This document shows positions 1 through 8,413 of a stretch of 64,000 nt of DNA, one piece after another. The position numbers and the translations under genes were made by a program. The stretch is taken from the NCBI RefSeq assembly GCF_032714495.1, contig NZ_JAWDKB010000006.1:90819-154818 (forward strand). The letters are read 5' to 3'. Each line of letters opens with the position of its first letter. The first letter of the stretch is position 1. This stretch comes from Methanorbis rubei. GTDB taxonomy: Archaea > Halobacteriota > Methanomicrobia > Methanomicrobiales > Methanocorpusculaceae. The notes under the pieces were generated by a model. That model saw only the letters and a list, made by a program, of their open reading frames with translations, searched no databases and was not told the origin of the DNA.

Positions 1-1
1 T

Positions 2-547
2 GTTGCTCCGCAGTTTACGGAACTTCATCCGTTCTGTAAGCATTATGAGATTCCGGTGTATGCTCAGCATATTGATCCTGTCGAGGGTGCGTTTACGGGA
101 CGTGTTCCTGCGTTTACGGTCCGTGCGGCAGGTTGTGTTGGGTCACTGATTAATCACTCTGAGCGCAGGTTGACGATTGCTGATATTGAGGCTACGGTTG
201 CCGCGGCAAAGTTCCATCATCTGGAGTCGGTGGTCTGCACGAATAATGCGGCGGTGTCTGCGGCTGCTGCTCTGTTTGCGCCGACATATGTTGCGATCGA
301 GCCTCCTGAGCTGATCGGTTCAGGCATTTCGGTTGCTACGGCAAATCCTGAGATTATCCAGAGCTCGGTTGAGGGTGTGCACCGCGTGAATCCTGAGGTG
401 AAGGTTCTGTGCGGGGCTGGTATTCAGTCAGGCGAGTGCGTGAAGAAAGCGCTGGAACTTGGAGCGGACGGTGTGCTCCTTGCGTCGAGTGTGGTGAAGG
501 CGAAGGATCCTGAGGCTGTGCTGCGCGATTTAATCTCAAAGATTTAA
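2..547 (+). CDS. tpiA: Triosephosphate isomerase, archaeal type, 3' part (start lies before the window)
   Basis: Interconverts dihydroxyacetone phosphate and glyceraldehyde 3-phosphate in the cytoplasm. The frame is open from base 2, so only the C-terminal 181 codons are present. A GTG at 56 is internal and should not be taken as a start. The active-site stretch INHSERR (catalytic His) and the region [13 protein letters not shown] (catalytic Glu, phosphate loop) are visible, followed by the second phosphate-binding stretch GAGIQSGE and GADGVLLAS near the C-terminus. The short loops match the compact archaeal family of about 220-230 residues. The gene converges on the flavoprotein gene ending at 670, with a palindrome between them. 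Confidence 0.95.
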   Translation, partial: VAPQFTELHPFCKHYEIPVYAQHIDPVEGAFTGRVPAFTVRAAGCVGSLINHSERRLTIADIEATVAAAKFHHLESVVCTNNAAVSAAAALFAPTYVAIEPPELIGSGISVATANPEIIQSSVEGVHRVNPEVKVLCGAGIQSGECVKKALELGADGVLLASSVVKAKDPEAVLRDLISKI

Positions 548-601
548 TGTTTGCATGATTTTAAAGGGGGATCCACCCTCGAATACTTTTTTTTGGTAAA
601 A

Positions 602-657
602 TTTGAAACGCGAATGGCACGAGTCGCATGCCGAAGGCATGCGACTCGCGTTTCAAA
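602..657. repeat. Perfect nested palindrome between convergent genes
   Basis: The outer arms TTTGAAACGCGA and TCGCGTTTCAAA are exact reverse complements. The core GAGTCGCATGCC, GAA, GGCATGCGACTC (621-647) is a second perfect hairpin. It lies between the stop codons of tpiA and the flavoprotein gene, so it could act as a two-way terminator. The ends match those of the longer GAAACGCGAA elements elsewhere in the window, so it may be their short, internally deleted form. Confidence 0.8.
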
Positions 658-669
658 CAGCAAAAAAAA

Positions 670-1239
670 TTATTTGCGCATCTGTAAAATCAGATACGCC
701 GTGTTCTGCGCAAACTTCCGCATCGTTGCAATGCCTTCTGCATCATCGGCAACCGTTCCTGCCGCATGGCCGAACGCGATATTCCAGTAGCTCGAACCCG
801 GAACAATCATATCAGAGATGAAAAACATCATCAGCATCTCCTGCAGTGTTGCCGAGTGGCCGCCGCGGCGTGCGACAACAACCGGTCCGCCAACCTTTCT
901 GGACAGCCAGTTACCGTTTACCCGAGCAACCATCGCAACGCGCTGAAGAAGATTCATCACATCTCCGCGTGCGGTTCCAAAGTAGACCGGAGCACCGATA
1001 ATAAAACCGTCAGCCTCGCGGATGTCAGGGAGAATCTCGTTTAAGCCGTCCTGTAAGGAGCATTTACCAAGCTTCGCGCACTGGCCGCAGGCGATGCAGG
1101 ACTGAATGGGGTTTCCGCGGAGCGAGAGAATTTTTGCGGTGAGTTCTGCCGCTTCCAGCTCCTCTTTGCATACATTCAGCAGGAACTCCGTGTTGCTATC
1201 TGCCCGCGGACTTCCTGAAATTAAAACTACGTCTGCCAT
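670..1239 (-). CDS. Iron-sulfur flavoprotein (NADPH-dependent FMN reductase family)
   Basis: Predicted cytoplasmic electron-transfer protein with a flavodoxin-like fold, of the methanogen Isf type. The FMN phosphate loop GSPRADSNTE is at residues 9-18. A compact cluster motif with Cys at 48, 51, 54 and 60 should bind a [4Fe-4S] cluster, which is the Isf signature. The flavin-side segment GAPVYFGTARGDVMN follows. At 189 residues the length is normal. In methanogens these proteins are linked to ferredoxin and oxidative-stress handling; the partner here is not shown by the neighbours. It is transcribed alone, convergent with tpiA. Confidence 0.88.
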   Translation of the reverse strand: MADVVLISGSPRADSNTEFLLNVCKEELEAAELTAKILSLRGNPIQSCIACGQCAKLGKCSLQDGLNEILPDIREADGFIIGAPVYFGTARGDVMNLLQRVAMVARVNGNWLSRKVGGPVVVARRGGHSATLQEMLMMFFISDMIVPGSSYWNIAFGHAAGTVADDAEGIATMRKFAQNTAYLILQMRK

Positions 1240-1330
1240 ATCTGTACCTGTTTCGTTTTTGGGATTATCAATCCGCTACAATATTACAGAGGGATTTTGC
1301 TCCGCATCCATTCAGAGGATTTTCCTCCTG

Positions 1331-1386
1331 AGTCGCAAGTCGCAAGTCGACAATCTACAATCTACAATCTACAGTCGACAGTCACA
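1331..1386. repeat. Tandem heptamer array, left arm
   Basis: Eight consecutive degenerate 7-bp units (types AGTCGCA, AATCTAC and AGTCGAC) with no gap. A second eight-unit array at 1577-1632 runs in the opposite orientation, so the two could pair as the arms of a large imperfect stem around a spacer of about 190 bp. Confidence 0.8.
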
Positions 1387-1576
1387 ACTCATATGCTGGT
1401 TATCTAAAAGATGAAGCGCCCAATAATTTCTCCAACTGCCTCTGCTTTTTTCCCTCTGCAATTACTCATCTTTATTATTCTTTAGTGAAATAGAACTACA
1501 ACAGGACTGAGTAGTTGTCATATTTCTTTTCGAAATATGGACATTCGCCCGCTTTTTTAGAAATTATGATCAGGAT

Positions 1577-1632
1577 ACGAGTTGCGACTGTAGATTGTGG
1601 ACTGCGGATTGTAGACTTACGAGTTGCGATCA
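1577..1632. repeat. Tandem heptamer array, right arm (inverted relative to 1331-1386)
   Basis: Eight 7-bp units such as GCGACTG, TAGATTG and CGGATTG. They are the reverse complements of the unit types in the left array, with point differences. The spacer is AT-rich, has no convincing gene and contains a small perfect hairpin, CATATTTC/GAAATATG, at 1519-1539. The 465 bases between the flavoprotein gene and the next gene hold nothing else I can recognise. Confidence 0.8.
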
Positions 1633-1704
1633 CAAATCTTCCCGACCCTGCCAAATCGCCAAAGCCATTTTTTTCTCACAGCGCACACTACTACTATAAT
1701 AGAC

Positions 1705-2427
1705 ATGTACTCAATATCCACCCACTGTCTTCACGCAGAACCGCTCAGCTCAGCCCTCGACAAACTTGTTCCCTACACCAACAACGTTGAGATCATGAGC
1801 GACGGCCCGCATCTGCTAACCGATACCAAACTTCTCGAATCCTACAGCTTCAAGTACAGCATTCACGCTCCCTCCCGCGGCGTGAACATTGCTTCCGTTC
1901 TTGAACCCATCCGCCGCGCATCAGTCGAGGTCATCGCCGACACCTTTGCCCTTGCCGCAGAAGTTGACGCATCGGTTGTTGTCCATCCCGGCTACTTTGC
2001 CTGGGAGTACGAGTATGAGCTTGCCGAACAGCACCTTCGCGCCTCCCTCGCACAGATTCGTGCCGAGTCCATTCAGTACGGCGTCACCTACTTTATTGAA
2101 AACATGGGCAACTGGGGCTACTTCTTCCTCAAAGAACCAAAGGACCTTTCCCTGCTTGACGGTGCCCTCTTCTGCCTTGACGTCGGCCATGCAAACGAGT
2201 GCGGCAACCTTGACCAGTTCCTTCCCTCCTCCTTCGCCCACGTGCATCTCCATGACAACAACGGCAAAAGTGACAGCCATGAATCAATCGGCAAAGGAAA
2301 CATCAACTTTGACGTGGTAATGAAACGTGTCGCTGAAAACAATATCCAAACACCGGTCATCGAGGTTGAGTCCTTTGACGGTGCCCTTGAGACCCTTGAC
2401 CTCCTCACCAAACGATACGGAGCGTAA
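1705..2427 (+). CDS. Sugar phosphate isomerase/epimerase, xylose isomerase-like TIM barrel
   Basis: A 240-residue AP-endonuclease-2-type TIM barrel. Likely metal ligands are spread as in the family: His54 (SIHAPS), His94 (VVVHPG), Glu132 (YFIENMG), Asp159 with His162 (LDVGHA), the HLHDN cluster at 181-185, and Glu220 (IEVES). Substrate cannot be told from sequence; relatives act on sugars, sugar phosphates or inosose. The ATG at 1705 begins the conserved MYSISTH strand, so the longer upstream frame was not used. It is followed after 5 bases by a membrane protein gene, probably cotranscribed. Confidence 0.8.
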   Translation: MYSISTHCLHAEPLSSALDKLVPYTNNVEIMSDGPHLLTDTKLLESYSFKYSIHAPSRGVNIASVLEPIRRASVEVIADTFALAAEVDASVVVHPGYFAWEYEYELAEQHLRASLAQIRAESIQYGVTYFIENMGNWGYFFLKEPKDLSLLDGALFCLDVGHANECGNLDQFLPSSFAHVHLHDNNGKSDSHESIGKGNINFDVVMKRVAENNIQTPVIEVESFDGALETLDLLTKRYGA

Positions 2428-2432
2428 ACGCG

Positions 2433-3182
2433 GTGGTGAAGCTTACCTGGGAACAACGGCTGATTATTGCGCTCATCTGCATATCTGTCCTCGTCTACAT
2501 GATAAAATTCATCGTGTTCGGTGATGACGGCGAGAGCAACACGCTCTCCTACATCTTCAACAGCCTCGGCTTTCTGCCGATCAACATTTTGATTGTAACC
2601 ATCATCATCAACCGGCTTCTTTCCATGCGGGCAAAACAACAGCAGCAGGAAAAGATGAAGATGGTTATCGGCCTCTTCTTCTCTGAGATGGGGTCCCGCC
2701 TGCTCCGCCTGATTACCTCGTCAGATCCTGATGCGGGAGTTATCCGCGACACTCTTGCGGTCCATAAAACATGGGCGGCCGAGGATTTTTCCCAGGCAAA
2801 GCAGCAGCTTGCCTCCTGTAGGTTCCTTGCCTCTCCTTCTGCTGCAGATCTTATTGAGATTCGCAATCTCCTTGAGAAGCATCATGAGTTTCTGCTCAGA
2901 CTGATTGAAAATCCTGTTCTTCTTGAACACAACAGCATCTCAAAACTTTTGCAGGATCTCTTCCATCTCGGCGAGGAGCTTGCAAGCCGCGGAAATATTG
3001 CCGATCTTCCAGAGACTGATATTGCGCATCTCGCAGGCGACGTGAACCGCGTCTACTCGCAGCTGACTTTTGTCTGGCTCGATCATATGGAGTATCTTGC
3101 GGCAAACTATCCGTATCTTTTGTCGCTTTCGATTCGCAAGAGTCCGTTCACGCTCCAGTGTGATGTGGTCGTTCGCGAATGA
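2433..3182 (+). CDS. Membrane-anchored protein of unknown function
   Basis: I do not recognise a family. The 249-residue product has two N-terminal transmembrane segments (about residues 10-27 and 43-64) joined by a short acidic loop, then a Gln/Lys-rich stretch (AKQQQQEKMK) and a long, mostly helical cytoplasmic region to the end. A GTG start is used, preceded by the stop of the isomerase gene 5 bases upstream, which suggests translational coupling. The helical tail could be a scaffold or sensor, but nothing in the sequence shows a catalytic site. Confidence 0.7.
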   Translation: MVKLTWEQRLIIALICISVLVYMIKFIVFGDDGESNTLSYIFNSLGFLPINILIVTIIINRLLSMRAKQQQQEKMKMVIGLFFSEMGSRLLRLITSSDPDAGVIRDTLAVHKTWAAEDFSQAKQQLASCRFLASPSAADLIEIRNLLEKHHEFLLRLIENPVLLEHNSISKLLQDLFHLGEELASRGNIADLPETDIAHLAGDVNRVYSQLTFVWLDHMEYLAANYPYLLSLSIRKSPFTLQCDVVVRE

Positions 3183-3203
3183 GTTGCCGGTTTTGAAATA
3201 TTT

Positions 3204-3379
3204 GAAACGCGAAGAACGCGAATAAAAAATCGCCAATGGCGATTTTTCAAAAAAAATTGACTGTACTTCTCGAAATGAAGATGTTGTCTAAATAAAAATC
3301 TTAAAAATTGCCCAAGGCGTTTTTTTATTCCGCGAAGCTGCGAAGCAGTGAGCAGGCCGAAGGCATGCGATTCGCGTTT
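3204..3379 (+). repeat. GAAACGCGAA intergenic element, copy B
   Basis: Begins GAAACGCGAAGAACGCGAAT, then AAATCGCCAATGGCGATTTT, an AT-rich middle, and ends with GCGAAGCAGTGAGCAGGC and GGCATGCGATTCGCGTTT. It starts 22 bases after the stop codon at 3182 and fills the gap to the convergent gene ending at 3389. Structure and orientation match the copies at 8118, 32273 and 57709. Confidence 0.85.
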
Positions 3380-3388
3380 ATCCGAGTT

Positions 3389-3739
3389 TTATTTCATGAA
3401 GTCAAGCCGGTCCCACCACTTCGCGGCAGGTTTTTCGGCTGTTTTCTCTTCCATTTCCCGCTTCTCCTCAAGATCAATCACATGGTGCATGACCCGCACC
3501 TCTTTTTTCAGCTCATCTATGCTGCGCAGAAGCATGTCCACATTCTTCTGCATTTTCGCAAACTCCTTGAAGTCGCGTTTGGGTGCGGGCGGCATCTCCC
3601 CTTTCTGCTCGGCCTGAAAGAGGCCTGCCTCGATCAGCCTGAGCACTGCCTCGTTACGGTCGACCTCCTGTTTTTTTGCAAACAGATCGATCCGCTCCGA
3701 CAGTTCAGTATCCAGTGTGAATGATAACCTGAGCACCAT
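3389..3739 (-). CDS. Small ribbon-helix-helix-like protein with coiled-coil tail
   Basis: About 116 residues. The N-terminus MVLRLSFTLDTELSERIDLF, followed by a second helix around NEAVLRLIEAGL, has the beta-strand/helix/helix pattern of CopG/MetJ-type DNA-binding domains. Residues 55-105 are a charged coiled coil, and the C-terminus is Lys/Trp-rich. I chose the ATG at 3739 over a GTG at 3748 because the ribbon strand starts there. It lies 35 bases downstream of cobQ on the same strand and may share its transcript. A DNA-binding role is inference from the fold pattern. Confidence 0.65.
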   Translation of the reverse strand: MVLRLSFTLDTELSERIDLFAKKQEVDRNEAVLRLIEAGLFQAEQKGEMPPAPKRDFKEFAKMQKNVDMLLRSIDELKKEVRVMHHVIDLEEKREMEEKTAEKPAAKWWDRLDFMK

Positions 3740-3774
3740 CTCTCTCACTAAGTGGTTGGGTGCCGGACCCTGAT

Positions 3775-5217
3775 TTAGTTAACCGTTGAGAGCGCTACAA
3801 TTCGCTCCACGTCAAGACAGCTTTCCAGATGTCGTGCGAGGGCCGCATACGGATCGCCGGCATCGCCTGCCGGAGTGTAGGGAACATTCTTTTTTTCGGC
3901 AAGATGGCCGACAAGAGCATCGACCGCTTCTGCATTGGCGAACAGTCCGTGCATGTAGGTGCCAAAGAGGAGTCCGGTCTCGTCAACGCATCCCTCGTCC
4001 GTGAACGCGGGAGCTCCTGCAACACTGCTTTTGCCTGAGTGTATCTCGTAACCTGATGCGGTGTTCATTCGGGAAAGGATTGGTCCTTTTCCTTTTGAGA
4101 CTCTTTTCACCTGACGGGTGATCTTGTCATAATGGTCAAAGATCGTGTGCACCGGAAGCAGATTCAGCCCTTCGTAGTCTGCGACAACTTCTCCTTCGAT
4201 TGCGTTGTCGAAGATGGATGTTCCCATCATCTGGTATCCGCCGCAGATGCCTATCACCGGCTTTCCGGTTTTCGCGTAGGCAGTAATCTGGTCTGCGGCA
4301 CCCGAAGACCTGAGAACTGCAAGGTCATCGACGGTGTTTTTTGTTCCGGGTAAAATGACCGCATCATAGGCGTCGAGCGAAGTTCCCGGCTCAACGTACT
4401 CAACTGCTGCGGCTTCTTCAAGCAGAGAGAAGTCGGTGAAGTTTGAGATGTGGGGGTAGCGGATGACTGCGACTCTGATATTTTTTACCGCAGGTATTTT
4501 GTCTGCGAGTGAGAGCGAGTCCTCTTCAGGAAGTGCAAGTTTCATCCAAGGCACGATGCCAAGTACCGGTATTCCGGTAAGATCTTCGAGAATTTTTCTG
4601 CCTGACTCAAAGAGCTGTGCGTCACCCCGGAATTTGTTGACGATGATTCCCTTCACCAAGGGGCGGACGTCATCCGGTAAAAGGGCGATCGTTCCATAGA
4701 TCTGTGCGAATATTCCTCCGCGTTCGATGTCTCCGACAAGGATGATTGGTATCTGCAAACGTTTTGCGAGCTGGATGTTTGCAATGTCGCGGTCGTAGAG
4801 GTTCACCTCGGCAGCACCTCCTGCTCCTTCGACGATGATATTGGTGTACTCGCTTTTCAGTCGGTCGTATGCAGCAACTGCTTCGGCAAGCAGGTACTCG
4901 GTCTCTGTGTAGTAGTCGGCAATTTTGGTGTCTTTCCAGGGCTTTCCGAGAAGCACCACCTGCGAGACTGCGTTTCCTTTGGGCTTTAAGAGCACCGGAT
5001 TCATGTCTGCGACCGGAAGGGCCCGGGCTGCGAATGCCTGGGTTGCCTGGGCGATGCCGATCTCTGCTCCCTCTTCGGTGATATAGGAGTTCAAGCTCAT
5101 GTTCTGCGCCTTGAACGGTGCTACAGGGATGCCCCGGTCGCTGAGTATGCGGCAGATTCCTGCTGTTATTGAGCTTTTACCTGCATGAGAGGAGGTTCCG
5201 AGGACCATCAGAGACAT
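3775..5217 (-). CDS. cobQ: Cobyric acid synthase, glutamine-hydrolysing
   Basis: Amidates the four remaining side-chain carboxylates of adenosylcobyrinic acid a,c-diamide with ATP and glutamine, in cobalamin and related corrinoid synthesis. The N-terminal dethiobiotin-synthetase-like ATPase shows the P-loop GTSSHAGKSS (residues 7-16). The C-terminal class I glutamine amidotransferase has its nucleophile Cys325 in GICGGYQMMG and the conserved His423 in TYMHGLF. At 480 residues it is full length. Methanogens need corrinoids for Mtr and methyltransferases; cobY and cobD lie 12 kb away in this window. Confidence 0.96.
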   Translation of the reverse strand: MSLMVLGTSSHAGKSSITAGICRILSDRGIPVAPFKAQNMSLNSYITEEGAEIGIAQATQAFAARALPVADMNPVLLKPKGNAVSQVVLLGKPWKDTKIADYYTETEYLLAEAVAAYDRLKSEYTNIIVEGAGGAAEVNLYDRDIANIQLAKRLQIPIILVGDIERGGIFAQIYGTIALLPDDVRPLVKGIIVNKFRGDAQLFESGRKILEDLTGIPVLGIVPWMKLALPEEDSLSLADKIPAVKNIRVAVIRYPHISNFTDFSLLEEAAAVEYVEPGTSLDAYDAVILPGTKNTVDDLAVLRSSGAADQITAYAKTGKPVIGICGGYQMMGTSIFDNAIEGEVVADYEGLNLLPVHTIFDHYDKITRQVKRVSKGKGPILSRMNTASGYEIHSGKSSVAGAPAFTDEGCVDETGLLFGTYMHGLFANAEAVDALVGHLAEKKNVPYTPAGDAGDPYAALARHLESCLDVERIVALSTVN

Positions 5218-5368
5218 GAGATACTCGTTTGCGGTGCGGAAAAATAATAATTTGGATTGATGTGGGTTTGTCCATAAATTCGTGTATTGGCAAACAATGT
5301 TTAGGATTGATCAGATCCGCCCATGGAGCTGTGATTAATGGCGAATATCGACTGATGTAAAAAAGAAA

Positions 5369-5974
5369 TTATTTCCTCTCTTCGAGGAGTTTGCGAATAG
5401 CCGCAACTTCTGCGATGAGTGCGGTCATGTCGGCATTGGCTGTTGTCTGCGCAGTCACCTTCGGTGCACCGCCGGTTGCCGCAGGGCTTGGGGCAGTGCC
5501 GCGGACGAAGTCCATGATGAGTGCACGCAAGGGTTCAGGCTCTTCGATACCTTCAAGCGAAATCTCCGCAGATCCGTTCGTTCCTGAGTATCCGGCAGTC
5601 TGAATCTTGAGGTTAGAGATGCCGAAGATTCTCATGACCGGACCTTGGACAATATCAACATTGGTGATTCTGTTGTAGGGAACAATTCCGGTTTTGCGGA
5701 ACCAGACACCGCGCTTCCAGGTCATCTCGGTCTCATTGAGATGGTAGACGACCGACTTGTAGTAGAGAACGACCCACACAACGCCGAAGACCAGACAGGC
5801 GATGAGAATTACTGCTGCTGCAATCGCAATGGATGCGCCAAGACCGAATATATCGCCAATGAACACCCAACCAAAACAGAGAGCCCAGATGAAGGCTATA
5901 AGTAAGATCGTGGCGATCGCGAGGTAGGGTTTGTACTTCAGTGAGGGTTTGAAGTCTTCTCCGAGTTGAATCAT
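5369..5974 (-). CDS. Bacterial-type PH-domain membrane protein
   Basis: A 201-residue protein with two adjacent transmembrane helices (about residues 14-37 and 45-70), then a bPH2-like beta domain (YYKSVVYHLNETEMTWKRGV through NLKIQTAGYSG) and a Pro/Ala-rich linker ending in a short Glu/Lys helix. This matches the YdbS/YdbT-like PH-domain family, whose function is poorly known. The start ATG at 5974 was preferred because the frame upstream is low in quality and a TATA-like AGTTTATCTC sits about 30 bases before it. Confidence 0.75.
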   Translation of the reverse strand: MIQLGEDFKPSLKYKPYLAIATILLIAFIWALCFGWVFIGDIFGLGASIAIAAAVILIACLVFGVVWVVLYYKSVVYHLNETEMTWKRGVWFRKTGIVPYNRITNVDIVQGPVMRIFGISNLKIQTAGYSGTNGSAEISLEGIEEPEPLRALIMDFVRGTAPSPAATGGAPKVTAQTTANADMTALIAEVAAIRKLLEERK

Positions 5975-6085
5975 TATAGGGTTACGTCGTAGTGAGATGA
6001 GATAAACTTTCTTGCCTGTTTTGTAAAAAAGTGATGTAGATGACAACCTCAATCCATTTTTATGATTGAGATCATCATGCAGTTC

Positions 6086-6523
6086 TCAGTAGTATCCTCT
6101 CGGAATGTCGGTTGAGGAGTAGGTGTAGGTCTCACCGGTTTCTTTGTCAACAATCGTGTAGTGGATTACTCCGCTTGCATCGGTGGTCCAGGTCATGGTA
6201 CTGCCGTCTTCTGTGACCGCGGTTCCGGATTGGTTGTTTCCAACAACACTGGTACCGTCAGTGCCCTGGTAGTTGATATCGCCGTTTTTGCTTCCGGTGA
6301 CTGTAGATCCGTCGACTGTTTTTCCTGAATAGGAACCGTCAGGGTTGACCCATACTTCATTTCCTTCTTCATCAATACCGTAGTGGGATCCGTCGGCATT
6401 CTGGTACACCGTGACACCATCCTCAGTGTACACCTGAGTTACCACACCAGGCGTTCCCACACAACCTGCAGATACGGTCAGCAGGACAACACACATTATC
6501 AAAACAATCAGCAATCGCTTCAT
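6086..6523 (-). CDS. Secreted lipoprotein with short Gly/Asp/Thr-rich repeats
   Basis: The N-terminal signal peptide ends in a lipobox-like TVSAGC, so the mature protein should be lipid-anchored outside the membrane. The mature part (about 125 residues) is built of short beta motifs of the type Y-x-N-x-D-G-S (YQNADGSHYG, VNPDGSYSG, YQGTDGTSV), which resemble a small beta-solenoid or repeat sheet. No enzymatic motif is seen. The leader resembles that of the lipoprotein at 55814-56221 (both begin MKRL and end SAGCV), but the mature parts differ. Confidence 0.72.
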   Translation of the reverse strand: MKRLLIVLIMCVVLLTVSAGCVGTPGVVTQVYTEDGVTVYQNADGSHYGIDEEGNEVWVNPDGSYSGKTVDGSTVTGSKNGDINYQGTDGTSVVGNNQSGTAVTEDGSTMTWTTDASGVIHYTIVDKETGETYTYSSTDIPRGYY

Positions 6524-6545
6524 ACATGAATGTCTTTCTTTCAGG

Positions 6546-6555
6546 TGATATATAG
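6546..6555 (-). promoter_or_regulatory. TATA box of the lipoprotein gene
   Basis: GATATATAGT, read on the minus strand as ACTATATATC, is centred about 27 bases before the ATG at 6523, which predicts a leaderless or nearly leaderless transcript. The rest of the 354-base gap to the divergent gene at 6878 shows no other clear feature. Confidence 0.5.
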
Positions 6556-6877
6556 TATTTCTGATGAAATACTTGTGATGTGTGGATGGGATCGGATATT
6601 TTTCAGCCCAATGTTACATTAATTCTGAAAATCAATCTCGTTTTCATTGACAAAATCAAAAACGCAGCAATATTTATACATGTGTATTTTCCGGAAAAAT
6701 ATGCGCGAAACATTAATCAACAGAAATCGGGGGATGTGTGGTGATCCCTACGCGGCTTGTTTATTAACTTCAGCTGCTCATCACTCGTTATATTTTCTTC
6801 CGCGGGCTACTCAGAAACAATACTGCATCCTCCCCTCAGCCGAGATATTCATCTCGTCACGCGACTCATACATATAC

Positions 6878-8107
6878 ATGAAATTCTCGCGGGAGATCGA
6901 ACTCAGGGGTCACATCGTTGACTCTGGCATTCTTGCCAAAGTAATGGACTGCGTTGTCGAGTACAACGGAGACTTTGAAACCGAGGAGTTCAGTCTCGGA
7001 CGGCAGAAAACCGACCCGAGTTACGCCCGCATGCAGATCTCCGCCAAAACTCCCGAAGAGCTCACCCAGATAATCAGCGAACTCCGCAGGCTAGGTGTTC
7101 TCGTCTCCGGAGAAGAAGAGGTCACCCTCCAGAACGTTATCAAAGCAAAAGTAGCTCCCGAAGGCTTTTACTCAACCACCAACCACCCGACCTACATCCA
7201 CCACGAAGGCGAGTGGATCGCGGTTGCCAACATGAAAATGGATGCCCTCATCTCTGTTGACACCAAAATGAAAACCGCGTCCTGCGTCGTGCAGGGTAAA
7301 CTCCTTCCTGGAGACAATGTCGTCGTCGGCGAAGAAGGCGTCCGCGTTGACTTCCCCGAGCGTCCCCGTGAGATCGGTGTCTTTGAGTTCATGGGCGGCG
7401 AGGTCTCGTCTGAACGACCCAGCAAAACCATGATCCGCCAGATAGCAAAAGAGCTTCTGCAGATCAAACAGTCAGGCAAAAAGGTCGCACTCGTCGGAGG
7501 GCCTGCGATCATCCACACCGGAGCGTCTGAGGCAGTATCTGCCATGATCCGCGAGGGATACATCGACGTTCTCTTCGCAGGCAACGCCATTGCTGCGCAT
7601 GATCTTGAGTACAGCATCTTTGGAACCTCGCTCGGCATGGACCTTCGCACCGGCGAGCTTGTCAGCGGTGGCCACCGTCACCATCTGTATGCCATCAACA
7701 AAATCATGGATGCAGGCTCCATCTATGCGGCGGTCAAAACCGGCATCGTGACGTCGGGCATCATGTATGAATGTATCAAAAATAATGTTCCGTTCGTGCT
7801 TGCCGGCTCCATCCGCGACGACGGTCCGCTGCCCGATGTCATCCAGAATGTGATCGATGCACAGGATGCCATGCGAAAACACATCCCTGAGCTTGGCATG
7901 GTCTTAATGGTTGCAACCCTCCTCCACTCGATCGCAGTCGGCAACCTCCTCCCCTCCCATGTCAAGACCATCTGTGTTGACATCAATCCGGCTTCCGTCA
8001 CCAAACTCATGGACCGCGGAACATCCCAGGCGATCGGCATGGTCAGCGATGCGGGAACATTCATGCCCCTCCTCCTTGAAGAGCTGCGGGTTCTTTCCTC
8101 ATCATAA
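6878..8107 (+). CDS. Archaeal ornithine cyclodeaminase-type protein (TIGR00300, LOR/SDH family, COG1915)
   Basis: The 410-residue product starts MKFSREIELRGHIVDSG, the conserved opening of the TIGR00300 family, so the ATG at 6878 was chosen over a start 231 bases upstream. The N-terminal part is a LOR/SDH-type domain. The C-terminal half has glycine-rich Rossmann segments (VALVGGPAIIHTGA, DVLFAGNAIAAHDLE) for NAD binding. A methanogen member was shown to convert ornithine to proline and ammonia, which is the most likely role. It is monocistronic, divergent from the lipoprotein gene. Confidence 0.83.
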   Translation: MKFSREIELRGHIVDSGILAKVMDCVVEYNGDFETEEFSLGRQKTDPSYARMQISAKTPEELTQIISELRRLGVLVSGEEEVTLQNVIKAKVAPEGFYSTTNHPTYIHHEGEWIAVANMKMDALISVDTKMKTASCVVQGKLLPGDNVVVGEEGVRVDFPERPREIGVFEFMGGEVSSERPSKTMIRQIAKELLQIKQSGKKVALVGGPAIIHTGASEAVSAMIREGYIDVLFAGNAIAAHDLEYSIFGTSLGMDLRTGELVSGGHRHHLYAINKIMDAGSIYAAVKTGIVTSGIMYECIKNNVPFVLAGSIRDDGPLPDVIQNVIDAQDAMRKHIPELGMVLMVATLLHSIAVGNLLPSHVKTICVDINPASVTKLMDRGTSQAIGMVSDAGTFMPLLLEELRVLSSS

Positions 8108-8117
8108 ATAAAATTTT

Positions 8118-8353
8118 GAAACGCGAATAGTGCCAATAGCGCGAATAAAAAAAATCGCCAATGGCGATTTTTCAAAACGCAAAAATAAATTCTGTCTCTC
8201 AGAATGAAGAAATTTTTCTAAAATAAGTAATATTAATAATATCTCAAAAATCGCCATTGGCGATTTTTTATTCGCGTTATTCCGCGAAGCAGTGAGCACG
8301 ACGGAACGGCGTGCGAAGCGGTGAGCAGGCCGCAGGCATGCGATTCGCGTTTC
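8118..8353 (+). repeat. GAAACGCGAA intergenic element, copy C (longest copy)
   Basis: Starts 10 bases after the stop codon at 8107. Left part: GAAACGCGAATAG, GCGCGAATA, then the palindrome ATCGCCAATGGCGAT. Right part: a second ATCGCCATTGGCGAT, TTATTCGCGTTATTCCGCG, GTGAGCACGACGGAAC, and the end GCATGCGATTCGCGTTTC. The two ATCGCC palindromes face each other, so the element can fold on itself. No open frame inside looks real. Confidence 0.88.
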
Positions 8354-8413
8354 AGAATGCAACACCGCATAACTCACTACATTTATCAACCATGAGTATC
8401 AACTCATATCTGT

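Noticed and set aside
56..547. GTG at 56 as the start of tpiA
   Set aside because: The frame continues upstream to the window edge with conserved residues ([12 protein letters not shown]), so the GTG is an internal valine codon.
1331..1632. CRISPR array
   Set aside because: The units are 7 bp and contiguous with no unique spacers. No cas genes are present in the window.
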